Below are positions 1 through 8,800 of a DNA stretch of 35,704 nucleotides, in pieces (position 1 is the first letter of the stretch; every line of letters begins with the position of its first letter). Source of the DNA: JBCDBY01 sp039182715 (GTDB lineage: Bacteria; Planctomycetota; PLA2); NCBI GenBank assembly GCA_039182715.1, contig JBCDBY010000006.1:1-35704 (forward strand), given 5' to 3'. The notes under the pieces were generated by a model. That model saw nothing but the letters and a program-made list of their open reading frames with translations, made no database searches and was not told the origin of the DNA. The translations under genes were made by a program, and so were the position numbers.

Positions 1-113
1 CCGCCGGCGCCGGCGCCGAGTCCGACGAGCACGCCGAACGCCATCAGGAGGCCCGTCCGCGACATCATGACCCGGGCGATGCCTCCGAGCGGACCGCTGA
101 GAATTCCCGACAT
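1..113 (-). CDS. Membrane protein, N-terminal fragment
   Basis: Reading leftward from an ATG at 113-111, 37 codons stay open to the window edge, so only the N-terminus is present. The peptide begins MSGILSGPLGG and then has a hydrophobic glycine-rich stretch (roughly residues 18-37, including LLMAFGVLVGLGAGAG) that looks like a membrane helix or uncleaved signal. The start is supported by a TAGCCT hexamer at 122-127, 8 nt upstream of the ATG, as at many other genes here. No Shine-Dalgarno site is seen. The family cannot be named from this much sequence. It is transcribed away from the BNR gene at 238. Confidence 0.5.
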   Translation of the reverse strand, partial: MSGILSGPLGGIARVMMSRTGLLMAFGVLVGLGAGAG

Positions 114-121
114 TCCGTGTG

Positions 122-127
122 AGGCTA
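122..127 (-). promoter_or_regulatory. TANNNT -10 element, leaderless type
   Basis: TAGCCT on the minus strand, 8 nt before the ATG at 113. No Shine-Dalgarno site lies between them. Confidence 0.4.
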
Positions 128-207
128 GGAAGTTGCGTGCCCCAAGTCACGGAGAACTTGCGTTTTGAAACCGCGAGGATCCGCAGCGCCCGAAAGGGTG
201 CCTTCGC

Positions 208-213
208 TATGAT
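208..213 (+). promoter_or_regulatory. Candidate -10 box for the BNR gene
   Basis: TATGAT would place the transcript start near 220. That leaves a short leader carrying the Shine-Dalgarno sequence GGAGGG (224-229) before the ATG at 238. No convincing -35 box is seen. Confidence 0.35.
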
Positions 214-237
214 CGCGGGCGACGGAGGGCGCACGAC

Positions 238-1359
238 ATGGCGAAGAGAGTGATCCTGAGCGTGGGGACCAAGCGGGGCCTGTTTCTGCTCGAATCGAAC
301 GGCGGACGCCGGAAGTGGAAGATCTCCGGCCCGCTCATGAAAGGCTGGCAGGTGCCGTACGCGGTGCTCGACACGCGGGGCGCGCCTCGCCTGCACGTCG
401 CCGCGTCGCACTTCTCGTTCGGCGCGACCACGCTCTCGGCGACCCTCACCAAGCGCGACTTCAAGCCGGCCGATACGCCGCCGCCGTTTCCCAAGCTCAA
501 TCCCGCCGCGGCGAAGTTCGTGAAACAGTACGGGCTCGACGCTTCGAACCGCATCTGGAACATCACGCCGGGACCGGCGAAGCAGAAGAAGGTGCTGTAA
601 GCGGGCACCGCGCCGGCGGGACTGTTCCGCAGCGAGAACAGCGGCAAGTCCTGGGAGCCGGTGGACGGCCTCAACCGGCACAGGACGCGCAAGCACTGGC
701 AGCCGGGCGCAGGGGGCCAGGCGCTGCACAGCATCCAGGTCGATCCGCACGACCCCAACCGGGTGTACGCGGCGATTTCTGCCGCGGGCGCCTTCCGGAC
801 CGACGACGGCGGAGCGAAGTGGAAGCCGATCAACTCGACGGTCGCGGAATACGTCGGGGCGCCGAGGGAGTCCGACGTCGGCACGTAAGTGCACAAGCTT
901 CTCGTGCACCCGGCGGCGCCGGGTGTCCTCTACCAGCAGAACCACGTCGGCGTCTACAAGACGACCGACCACGGCGACACGTGGACCCGCATCGACGAAG
1001 GCCTTCCGTACGACTTCGGGTTCGGGCTCGCGCTCGACGCCAACGATCCCCACAGCTGCTACGTGATCCCGCTCGAACCGCAGCAGTACATGTTCCGCGC
1101 GACGGACGGTGCGCTGAACGTCTGGAAGTACGGCAAGAGCGGCCGGTGGCGCAAGCTCACCAAGGGGCTACCGCGCAAGAACGCCTACGTGAGCGTGCTG
1201 CGGCAGGCGATGTCGTCGGACTCCTGCGATCCCTGCGGGGTCTACTTCGGCACGCAGGGCGGCCAGGTCTTCTACAGCAACGACGCGGGCGCGAGCTGGG
1301 ATCGGGCCGCGGAATACCTGCCGCCGATCTTCTCGGTGACCGCCGCGGTCGTGGAATGA
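238..1359 (+). pseudogene. BNR/WD40-like beta-propeller (sialidase/glycosyl hydrolase-like), two in-frame TAA codons
   Basis: One reading frame from ATG 238 to TGA 1357-1359 encodes a beta-propeller of the YVTN/BNR sialidase-like type. Asp-box-type motifs recur (SENSGKSW, TDDGGAKW, TTDHGDTW, SNDAGASW), each close to a hydrophobic strand such as RVYAAI or GVYFGT. The frame is broken only by TAA at 598-600 and TAA at 886-888, with no frameshift. The first falls in KVL*AGTAPAGLFRSE, where this repeat normally has VLYAGT, so TAC is the likely ancestral codon. The second falls in DVGT*VHKLLVHP, where Tyr or Cys is plausible. TAA is a normal stop in this genome (for example, after the Gly-Gly end of the next gene), so no full-length 373-aa protein is expected. 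Internal starts at ATG 661 or GTG 889 could give fragments. The start has a GGAGGG site 8 nt upstream. No signal peptide is seen. Either early decay or base-call errors explain the stops. Confidence 0.75.
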
Positions 1360-1640
1360 GCGAGCCGCTCGTCGAGCTGCGCCTGCCCTCCGTGCTGAAG
1401 GTGGCGGTGGGCACTGACCGCGTGAAGGTGCGCGGCAACACGCTGTCCGCCATGCTCGAAGCGGCGTATGCGGAACTGCCGCAGCTCCGCCACCACCTCT
1501 CGCTTGAGGACGGATCAGGCCTGCGGCCGCACGTCCTGCTCATCGTCAACGGCGAGAGCGTGCTCCGGGAAGAGGTCGCGACGCGCACGCTCGCCGAGGG
1601 CGACGAGGTCTGGGTGCACCAGGCGATCTCGGGTGGCTAA
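1356..1640 (+). CDS. ThiS/MoaD-family ubiquitin-like sulfur carrier protein
   Basis: A 94-aa protein of the beta-grasp ThiS/MoaD family. It starts with a short beta-strand region (VELRLPSVLKVAVG), has the LSAMLEAAYAELPQL helix typical of MoaD, a GDEVWVHQAISGG end, and terminates exactly at Gly-Gly. In this family the C-terminal Gly-Gly is adenylated by an E1-like enzyme and converted to thiocarboxylate to donate sulfur. Its ATG overlaps the TGA of the BNR gene in the tetranucleotide ATGA, so it should be translationally coupled to it. No ThiF/MoeB-like E1 or MoaE partner is in the window, so whether it serves molybdopterin, thiamine or another pathway cannot be told. The stops in the upstream gene could reduce its translation. 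Confidence 0.8.
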   Translation: MSEPLVELRLPSVLKVAVGTDRVKVRGNTLSAMLEAAYAELPQLRHHLSLEDGSGLRPHVLLIVNGESVLREEVATRTLAEGDEVWVHQAISGG

Positions 1641-1667
1641 GTGCCAAGGGCCAGGGGCTTGCGCCTC

Positions 1668-1764
1668 TGTGGAAAAGTGCGGAACCGTTTCCGCAGATGG
1701 CGCGCATAGATCCCGTCGGGACCGGAACTTATGCGCGCCACATGATGCACCTCTTCCATCAATC
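1668..1764 (+). repeat. 97-bp multi-hairpin repeat, copy 1
   Basis: It contains three palindromes. The first is GCGGAA-CCGT-TTCCGC. The second has 11-bp arms TGGCGCGCATA (1698-1708) and TATGCGCGCCA (1730-1740). The third is imperfect, GATGCACCTCTTCCATC (1744-1760). Nearly identical to copy 2, 161 bp downstream. The TTATGCGCGCCAC part and the reverse complement of the last palindrome recur at 33437-33468. Confidence 0.85.
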
Positions 1765-1828
1765 GGAGGCCATCAATCGGAGCTAGGGACTAAGCGCCAG
1801 GGGCCAGGGGCGAGCGGCTCGCGGTCCT

Positions 1829-1925
1829 TGTGGAAAAGTGCGGAACCGTTTCCGCAGGTGGCGCGCATAGGTCCAGTCGAGAGCCGGACTTATGCGCGCC
1901 ACATGATGCACCTCTTGCATCAATC
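1829..1925 (+). repeat. 97-bp multi-hairpin repeat, copy 2
   Basis: Aligns with copy 1 over its whole length with a small number of substitutions. Changes in the stems keep or improve pairing: GTGGCGCGCATA (1858-1869) pairs with TATGCGCGCCAC (1891-1902) over 12 bp, and the last palindrome becomes GATGCA-CCTCT-TGCATC. This pattern suggests selection for structure, as in REP-like elements. Confidence 0.85.
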
Positions 1926-2015
1926 AGACGAGACGGGCCGGGGGCTAGGGGCGTTTTGCGACCCCAGCTCCCGGCGTTCTTGCCCCTAGCTTCTGGCCCC
2001 TCGCCCCTGGCCTCC

Positions 2016-3746
2016 TCAGCGCGAGTCTCCGACGCCGGGATCGAGCTTGGGATCGAACGGGATCTGATCCAGGTGCTTGATGAACTCGAACGGGTCGAAC
2101 GGCAGCTTGGACACGTCGATGGCCGGCTTGGCCAGCGCCTTCACCTCCGGCGTCGCGTTCTCGATGCCGGTCCACGGGATGCCGTGCTTCTCCTTCACGT
2201 CCGGGTACTTGCGCTTCCACAGCTCGTGCCGCAGGCGCATCTTCGCGAAGGGCGCCTTGAGATGAATCAGGTTCACGAGCATGGGCGACTTCTCGCGCGG
2301 GTCGCCGGGCAGGAAGTAGAAGGCCGCACCGATGCCGCTCGCATCGCCGATCGGGTCGCCCGACATCCAGTGGCGCTTGTAGTTGCCCTTGACCGTCGCA
2401 CCGAGGTTGGGACCGGCGTAGATGAACACGTAGTCGCGACGGCCCTTGGTGTCGCCGTTCATGATGAGCGCGGTCTGGTCGATGCCGTCGGTGATGCGGT
2501 CGTCCGGGACGTGGGCGAGCGCGCCGCCCAGCCGGGCGAATGTCGTGAAGAGATCGACCTCGTGAATGATGTCGCCGGCGATCTGGCCGGGTCCGATGAC
2601 GCCGGGCCACCACGCCTGCGCGGGGACGCGCACGCCGCCCTCGAGGAAGTCGCCCTTACCGCCCCGGAAGATCGTCTCCGCCATGCCGAGACCCGGCGGC
2701 GGGTTGTGGGCCATCGGGCCGTTGTCGGCCATGCAGATCAGGAGCGTGTTCTCTGCGATGCCGAGCTCCCGTAGCTTGGCCATCACACGGCCGACGAACG
2801 GATCGATGTTGCTCTGCAAACCCTCCTGGAGGAGGCTGCGGGCCATCGTCGTCTTCTTCGGGTTTGGCAGGAACGAAACCATGTTCGGCCAGTTCGCCAC
2901 GTAGAACGGCTTGCCCGCCTTCGCGTTGCGCTCGATGAACTCGAGCGTGCGCCGCTGCGCCTCGGGATCGATCTTGACGTAGTTGTCGTGCGAGTTGTCG
3001 CCCCACTGCTTCGTGGGACCGCCCTTGGTGCCCTCGGCCATCTGCACCCAGCCCTTGGTGACGAAGGTGTTGTCGAGCTTGTAGGGATCCTTGGGCAACA
3101 TCCCCTCGATGAGCCCCATCGTGGCGTTGGCGCCTTCGGCCTTGGGCGTCCAAAGAGACAGGATCTGGTTGTAGCCCGTGAAGAACGCCTCGTCGAAGCC
3201 CTGATTGTGCGGGTAGCTCTCCTCGATGTCGCCGAGGTGCCACTTGCCGTGGAAGGCGGTCGCGTAACCGGCCTTCGAGAGCACCTCCGCGATCGTCACC
3301 TCCTCGCCGCGCATCCCGTGGGACTCGCGCAGCATGCCGATGTTGTACATGCCGCTTCGGATCGCATGCCGGCCGGTCGCGCAGGCGGCGCGGCTCGGCG
3401 TGCAGCCGACCTCGGTGTACATCCGCGTGAACAACATGCCCTCGGCGGCCATGCGGTTGAGCTGCGGCGTGTGCAGGCCGCGCACCTTCTGGATGGCGGG
3501 GATGCCGACGTCGCCGAATGCGGTGTCGTCCCACATGATGTGAATGATGTTGGGCGGGCGGCCGTGCTTGGCGCGCAGCTCCGCGAGCTTCTTGTCGAGC
3601 TCGGCGTCTTCCGCCTTCCAGCGCTCGCCGTTCTGCGCCTCGAGCACATAGAACTCGGCGTCGTGAACGATCTGATCCTGGGCGCGCGCGGCGACGGCGA
3701 CAAGTAGGAGCGCGCCGATCCACGCGAACGTGTGCGTACGGGTCAT
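2016..3746 (-). CDS. Arylsulfatase (formylglycine-dependent, secreted)
   Basis: A 576-aa type I sulfatase hydrolysing sulfate esters, exported by an N-terminal signal peptide (MTRTHTFAWIGALLLVAVAARAQ). The C-x-P-x-R motif is C115-T-P-S-R119, followed by the usual ATGRH; C115 is the residue converted to formylglycine. Metal-binding and active-site landmarks are D73-D74 (MWDD), K168 and H170 (GKWHLGD) and D341-N342 (MADNGP). The length suits the family. ATG 3746 was chosen over an upstream in-frame ATG at 3803 because GGAAGGAG sits just before it and the signal peptide begins there. It lies head-to-head with an AraC regulator 97 bp away, which probably controls it. No sulfatase-maturating enzyme is in the window. 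The substrate is unknown; the opening MWDDTAFGDVGIPAI resembles arylsulfatase A-like enzymes rather than iduronate or choline sulfatases. Confidence 0.93.
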   Translation of the reverse strand: MTRTHTFAWIGALLLVAVAARAQDQIVHDAEFYVLEAQNGERWKAEDAELDKKLAELRAKHGRPPNIIHIMWDDTAFGDVGIPAIQKVRGLHTPQLNRMAAEGMLFTRMYTEVGCTPSRAACATGRHAIRSGMYNIGMLRESHGMRGEEVTIAEVLSKAGYATAFHGKWHLGDIEESYPHNQGFDEAFFTGYNQILSLWTPKAEGANATMGLIEGMLPKDPYKLDNTFVTKGWVQMAEGTKGGPTKQWGDNSHDNYVKIDPEAQRRTLEFIERNAKAGKPFYVANWPNMVSFLPNPKKTTMARSLLQEGLQSNIDPFVGRVMAKLRELGIAENTLLICMADNGPMAHNPPPGLGMAETIFRGGKGDFLEGGVRVPAQAWWPGVIGPGQIAGDIIHEVDLFTTFARLGGALAHVPDDRITDGIDQTALIMNGDTKGRRDYVFIYAGPNLGATVKGNYKRHWMSGDPIGDASGIGAAFYFLPGDPREKSPMLVNLIHLKAPFAKMRLRHELWKRKYPDVKEKHGIPWTGIENATPEVKALAKPAIDVSKLPFDPFEFIKHLDQIPFDPKLDPGVGDSR

Positions 3747-3843
3747 GGGTCTCCTTCCGGGCGGGGTTGCGAATCCGCCCCGGGGAAGAAGAATAGTCGG
3801 CATCGACGCGACACCGCATCAGAAACCCGACACGCCGGAGCGA
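3747..3843. promoter_or_regulatory. Divergent promoter region, sulfatase / AraC
   Basis: This 97-bp interval must hold promoters for both genes. TATTCT on the minus strand (3790-3795) is a candidate -10 box for the sulfatase. A GGGCGG...CCGCCC inverted repeat lies in the sulfatase leader around 3759-3779. Shine-Dalgarno sites are present on both sides (GGAAGGAG and GGAG). An AraC operator would be expected here, but no direct repeat stands out. Confidence 0.4.
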
Positions 3844-4734
3844 ATGGACGTCTGGTTCCACGATTCCGAGCAGCTCGCGGAGGCCGCCCGCGCGTGGAAC
3901 CTGGACTTTCGTCAGGTCGAGCGCGGGACCTTCGCGGGGCACCTCCTCCAGATCGTCGGACCCGACGTATCGCTGGCGTACGCCCGATTCACGCGCAGCC
4001 TCGACCAACGGGGCGCACCGCCGCCGGGCCTGCGCACGTTTGTCGTACCGGCGCACCGCGAGGTCACGTTCCACTGGCGAGGGCACACGATTCGGGGCGA
4101 CCAGCTGCTGATCTTCCCGCGCGACGGGGAGTTGGAGAGCTTCTCGGGACCGGACTTCGAGGTCCACACGATCTCGGTCTCGGAAGCCGGGCTGGAGCGC
4201 GCCGCGGAACGCCTCGGTGTGGCGTCGGTCGAACCGCGGCTTCGTTCCCGCGAGGTTCTCGATCTGCCGGCCGCGGTCGCCGACCGGATGCGGCTCGCCG
4301 TCCAGCGACACTACAGCGGCTGGTCGCCGGACAGCGCGGCCGGTCTCTCCGAGATGCTCGTCGCATGCGTGCAGTCGACGGAGGCAGGCCGAGCCGGCGA
4401 TGCGCGCGGCCGCCTGCTCTCGCGCGCTCGCGCCGAACTCCGGCTCGGCGCCTCGCGGCCCTGGAGCGTCGCCGAGTGGGCGGAGCGGATCGACGTCCAC
4501 GAGCGGACGCTCCAGCGCGCGTTCCGGGACCTCGGCCCGGTTTCGCCCAAGACCTACCTGCTCGCGCTCCGATTGAATGAAGTCCGCCGGCAGCTCCGCG
4601 CGAGGCCCGACCTTGGCGTGGGCGAGGCGGCGCGTTCCCACGGCTTCTGGCACATGGGCCAGTTCGCCGCCGAGTAGCGACGCCTTTTCGGAGAGCTGCC
4701 GTCGAGTACCGCGACGCGCGCGCTCCAGGCCTGA
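3844..4734 (+). CDS. AraC-family transcriptional regulator, in-frame TAG near the C-terminus
   Basis: ATG 3844 follows a GGAG site (an in-frame ATG at 3730 lies inside the sulfatase gene). The N-terminal part (about residues 1-180) resembles the cupin-like AraC_binding_2 sensor. The C-terminal part is the two-helix-turn-helix DNA-binding domain (WSVAEWAERIDVHERTLQRAFRDLG ... VGEAARSHGFWHMGQFAAE in two pieces). The first stop is TAG 4675-4677, giving 277 aa. The same frame continues RRLFGELPSS to TGA 4732-4734, which is the normal end of an AraC domain (AxYRRLFGELPS). The TAG replaces the expected Tyr (TAC). If TAG terminates, the second recognition helix is cut and the protein is probably inactive; if it is an error or is read through, a normal 296-aa regulator results. 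Its divergent position points to control of the sulfatase and perhaps of the SDR downstream. Confidence 0.8.
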
Positions 4735-4882
4735 GCCCAGGCGACGGCCCCTCTTCGCACGATCTTGATCGCGGCGTGCCCTCGCTGCGAACCCCGGCAC
4801 CGGCGCGGCGCATCCAAGACCGGACCCCATGGCCCCGCGGGAGCACCCGGACGGTTCGCCCCGCTTGCAGACGAGGACTTAC

Positions 4883-5620
4883 ATGAGCAATTCCATCGAC
4901 AAGGTTGTGGTCATCACCGGCGCGAGCAGCGGTATCGGCGAGAAGACCGCGGAGATTCTGGCGGCGAGTGGCGCGCCGGTGGTGCTGTCGGCGCGACGCA
5001 AGGACCGCCTCGACGCGCTCGTTTCGCGCATCGAGGAAGCCGGCGGCAAAGCGACCGCCGTCGAGTCGGACGTAACCGACCTCGCCCAGATGAAGGCGGT
5101 CGCGGAAGCCGCGGTCGGCGCCTACGGCAAGCTGGACGTGTGGGTCAACAACGCGGGCGTGATGCCGCTCTCCCCCATGGCGCTCGGCCGCACGGACGAG
5201 TGGAACCGCATGGTCGACGTGAACATCAAGGGCGTGCTCAACGGCGTCGCCGCGGCGCACCCGATCATGCTCCAGCAGAACGCCGGCCACTTCATCAACG
5301 TCAGCTCGGTCGCCGGTCACCTCGTGTTCCCCGGCGCCGCGGTCTACTGCGCGACGAAGTTTGCCGTGCGCGCGCTGAGCGAGGGGCTCCGCATGGAGTC
5401 GGGCGGCGTGGTGCGTGTGACCAACGTCAGTCCCGGCGCGGTGCGCAGCGAGCTCACTGACGGCATCGCCGTGCAGGAGGTCCGCGACGCCGTCCAGGAC
5501 TTCGTCGACATCGCCATCGAGCCGGACGCGATCGCGCGCGCCATTCGCTATGCGATTGCCGAGCCCTCGGACGTGGATGTGAACGAGATGATCATCCGCC
5601 CCGCCAAGCAGGAACTCTGA
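4883..5620 (+). CDS. Short-chain dehydrogenase/reductase (classical SDR)
   Basis: A complete 245-aa classical SDR, an NAD(P)-dependent oxidoreductase. Cofactor motif TGASSGIG (12-19), structural NNAG (89-92), N114, S141/S142 and catalytic Y155-x3-K159 are all present. Arg residues after the second strand (SARRK, 37-40) favour NADP(H). The closest general type is the small oxidoreductases annotated as NADP-dependent alcohol or serine dehydrogenases. The start ATG 4883 is preceded by GAGGA at a usable distance; an in-frame ATG at 4829 would add a proline-rich tail unlike the family. It follows the AraC gene in the same direction after 148 bp in which no other gene is seen, so it could be a regulatory target. 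The substrate cannot be inferred. Confidence 0.92.
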   Translation: MSNSIDKVVVITGASSGIGEKTAEILAASGAPVVLSARRKDRLDALVSRIEEAGGKATAVESDVTDLAQMKAVAEAAVGAYGKLDVWVNNAGVMPLSPMALGRTDEWNRMVDVNIKGVLNGVAAAHPIMLQQNAGHFINVSSVAGHLVFPGAAVYCATKFAVRALSEGLRMESGGVVRVTNVSPGAVRSELTDGIAVQEVRDAVQDFVDIAIEPDAIARAIRYAIAEPSDVDVNEMIIRPAKQEL

Positions 5621-5627
5621 TTCCCAA

Positions 5628-5657
5628 CGACCCGCGCTCGACCCGCGCTCGACCCGC
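5628..5657. repeat. Short 11-bp tandem repeat after the SDR gene
   Basis: CGACCCGCGCT occurs twice in tandem with a third partial copy, starting 8 bp after the SDR stop. No function is evident. Confidence 0.6.
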
Positions 5658-5715
5658 CTGGCGCCCACCCGAGGGCGTCGGGCCGAGCGCTCGCCGCGAG
5701 CGCGGCACCCCGAAA

Positions 5716-5744
5716 TTGACCTCTCCCCAAGACCGGCATACACT
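5716..5744 (+). promoter_or_regulatory. Sigma-70-type promoter of the FG-GAP lipoprotein gene
   Basis: TTGACC (5716-5721), a 17-bp spacer and TACACT (5739-5744) form the best vegetative-type promoter in the window. Transcription would start near 5751, leaving a leader of about 98 nt before GTG 5849. Confidence 0.55.
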
Positions 5745-5756
5745 CATCGCATGAGA

Positions 5757-5773
5757 TTGAGAATCAGTCTCAA
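5757..5773 (+). promoter_or_regulatory. Fur-box-like palindrome
   Basis: TTGAGAATCAGTCTCAA is a near-perfect palindrome. Its inner 15 bases, TGAGAATCAGTCTCA, differ at one base from TGAGAATCATTCTCA, a form common among Fur sites (7-1-7 model). It lies just downstream of the predicted transcript start, where a repressor would block initiation. Assignment to Fur is inference. Confidence 0.4.
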
Positions 5774-5848
5774 CAAGCGATAAAGTGTCTGTTTTGTGGG
5801 GTTTTCAGCCGTTTGTCGGCATGAAACCCGACATCAGGGAGGCCTAAC

Positions 5849-8800
5849 GTGGGGATCCGGTATCTGACTCTGCTGATCGGCGCGCTGCTGATCAGCTGCT
5901 CTTCGGGCGGGAGCGACACGGCGTCGCAGACGATCGCGCTCAGCCTCGTCTCGTCCAATCCGACGGAAGGCGAAACGGGCGTGGAGCCCTCGCGCCTCAT
6001 CGAGCTGCGCTTCTCGAGCGGCCTCGACGCCGCGACCGCGCAGGATGCGGTGACCGTGACCGTGAACGGCCTCACGTTTCCGCGTGCGGTCAACGCGATC
6101 GGCAACCTGATCGAGATCGCCCTCGGCGGCAACCTGCCGGGCGATGCCGACGTGCGTATCGTCGTCGGCGGGTCGCTGCGCGGCGCGGGCGGCGAGGAGC
6201 CGATTGCCGACCTCGTCATCAACTTCGTCATCGAGCCCGATGAAGGCAACACCAACCCCGGCACGGGCGGCGGCCAGGTCGCACGGTTCGCGGCGGCGGC
6301 GGCTCCGCTGGCCAATGGCCGCACGCTGATCGTCGGCGGCCTCGACGACGCGAACCAGACGCTCGGCAGCGCGGAGATCCTCGAAAGCGTGGCCCTCGCC
6401 CCCACCGGCGACCTCGCCACGGCGCGCTGGGCGCACCGGGCGGGCGTCCTCGCCGACGGTCGTGTCCTCGTCTGCGGCGGCTTCACCGACGCCGCCGGTA
6501 CCGGGCTCGTCGACAGCTGCGAGATCTTCGATCCGGAGGCCGGAACTTTCTCGGTGCTCGGCGCCATGGCCACGCCGCGCGCGCAGTTCCACCTCGTCCG
6601 GACCCCCGCCGGTCTGCTCGTCGCGATCGGCGGCAGCAGCCAGCCGGGCGGTCCCGCGATCACGACCACCATCGAAGCGTGGGATGTCTTCACCGAGACG
6701 TTCCAGGCGATTGACGAACAGCTGCCCGTCGCGCTGACCGCCTCGGCCGTCGTCGCGTTGCCGGACGGCAAAATCCTCGTCGCGGGCGGCGTGGATGACA
6801 CCGGCACCGTGACCGACCGCGCGTTCCTCGTGGATCCGGTCGAGGACGAGATCGAAGAGCTCGCGAACCCGATGGAGGAGGCCCGCCACTCGGCGGCTGC
6901 GATCCTGCTGCCGACCGGCAACGTCCTGATTGCGGGCGGCACCGACGATGACGGCGACGTCCTCGGCAGCCTCGAGATCTTCAATCCGACGACCGGAACC
7001 TTCACCGAGCTCGACGAGGAGCTCTCCGCGCCGCGGCGCGATCTCGAAGCGGTGCGCCTCGCCAACGGCACGATCGCGCTCGTGGGCGGCGTCTTCGACG
7101 ACGACACGACGACCGCGCGACGCGTGGAGATCTTCGATGCGTCGACCGATCGCATCGAGTCGGTCTTCGTCATGTCGGTCGGCCGCGTGGGCGGCGTGAC
7201 CTTCGGCGCGCTCGACGGCGCGCTCTTCATCGTGGACGGCGCGACGGAGCTCGTTTCCCCGCCGGACACGATCCGGCGCATCACGCGCCTGACCGCCTCG
7301 GCGCTCGGTTCGAGCGTGTCGGCGCCGCGCATCCTGAGCGTGTCGCCGCAGGCGCTCGCCACCGGTGTCGGGGCCGACGCCGAGATCGCCATTCGCTTCT
7401 CGAAGCCGGTCACCGAGGACTCGGTGCAGAGTGCGGTTGCCGTGACCGACGCCGAAGGGCGCACCGTCAGCGGCACGCTCGATCTGCAGAGTGGAGGCAC
7501 GCGACTCGTGTTCCGGCCCGACAACCCGCTCCCCGTGCTGCAGAAGATCAACGTCAGCGTCAGCACGCAGATCGTCGACCGCCTCGGCCTCAACCTGGCC
7601 AACGACGGAGCGCGCAACTGGAGCTTCGAGACGACCTACGACGTGCGCATCGGCGCGCGCGACGACAAGAGCCAGTTCGGCTTCGCGGTCGCCGCCGGCG
7701 ACGTCAACGGGGACGGCATCGACGACATGCTGGTTTCGGCCTACGTCGCCGAGTCGGTCCCCGGCTCCGGCACGCGTGAGGGCGAGCTCTATCTGATCCT
7801 TGGCCAGCAGGGCACGGTCGGTGCACCGGTCCTGCGCGACCTCTCGTCCTTCGTCGGGCGCGCCTCGCTGCGCATCACCGGACAGTCCAACGGCGACCAG
7901 CTCGGGCAGGAAGCGTCGATGGGCATCGAGGACATCAACAACGACGGCTTCGGCGACATCGTGATCGGCGCCCACTTCGGTGACGGCCCGACGGAGTCGG
8001 AGAGCAACCGCGGCGAGGTGTTCGTGGTCTTCGGGCAGCAGAACTTCCCGTCGGCCACGCTGCAGCTCGGTGGCGGCGCCGTTGCCGGCTTCAACATCCT
8101 GCGGCTCTACGGTCCGGTGGCCGGCGACAAGCTGGGCGAGGGCCTGAGCTTCGGCGACGTGGACAACGACGGCTTCCGCGACATGGTGATCGGCGCGACC
8201 GGCGTGCACGGCAACGACGTGAGCGACACCGGCGCGGTGTTCGTGGTCTTCGGCGGCACGCTGAACGACTTCGGGATCATCAGCGGCTACGGCGAGGACA
8301 CGCTCGGCGCGGCGGCGACCACGGTGAAGCACGTGGAGTTCTGGGGCATCGAGCGCAGCGACCGGCTCGGCTGGGCCACCGCGTGCGGCGACCTCGACAA
8401 CGACGGGTTCGCCGACGTCGCGGGCGGCGCGACCGGCGCCGACGGCGTGAACAACGCCAACTCGGCGGCGGGCGAAGTCATCGTCTTCTTCGGTGCCTCG
8501 CGCGCGACGCTGCTCGGCAACGACACGCACCGCGCCTATCAGTCGGGCACCACTTCGACGCTGCCCGGCTTCGCGGTCCTCGGCGAGGATCGCACCGACT
8601 TCTACGGCTGGTCGATCGACATCGACGATCTCGACGGCGACGGGTTCGGTGATCTGGCGATCAACGGACGCAGCGCCGACGGCCCGACCAACGTTCGTTC
8701 CAACGCGGGCGAGGTCACGATCCTCTTCGGCGGCGTGCGCACCCAGTTCCTTCCGGCGACGGAGACCTGGGCCGACGTCGCGATCTCGTCCAACCTTGTG

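Larger units (their letters stand above)
1641..2015. other. Non-coding interval with duplicated repeat and G-rich blocks
   Basis: This 375-bp interval has no credible gene. It holds two copies of a unit made of a GGCCAGGGGC-type block followed by a 97-bp multi-hairpin sequence (1638-1764 and 1791-1925). Further G/C-rich blocks with the motif GGGGCTAGGGGC or its complement lie at 1936-1951 and 1981-2012. Open frames across it are by-products of base composition. Confidence 0.8.

Noticed and set aside
598..888. Recoding of TAA as an amino acid
   Set aside because: TAA ends the ThiS/MoaD-like protein right after its Gly-Gly, and ends the AhpD-like, MobA-like and thioredoxin-like genes at natural positions, so TAA is a normal stop here.
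1668..1925. CRISPR array
   Set aside because: Only two copies, 97 bp long, with an unlike G-rich spacer; no cas genes.
4675..4677. TAG decoded as pyrrolysine in the AraC gene
   Set aside because: The position is an expected Tyr in a DNA-binding domain, not a methyltransferase; TAG also ends the M20, MoxR and other genes.
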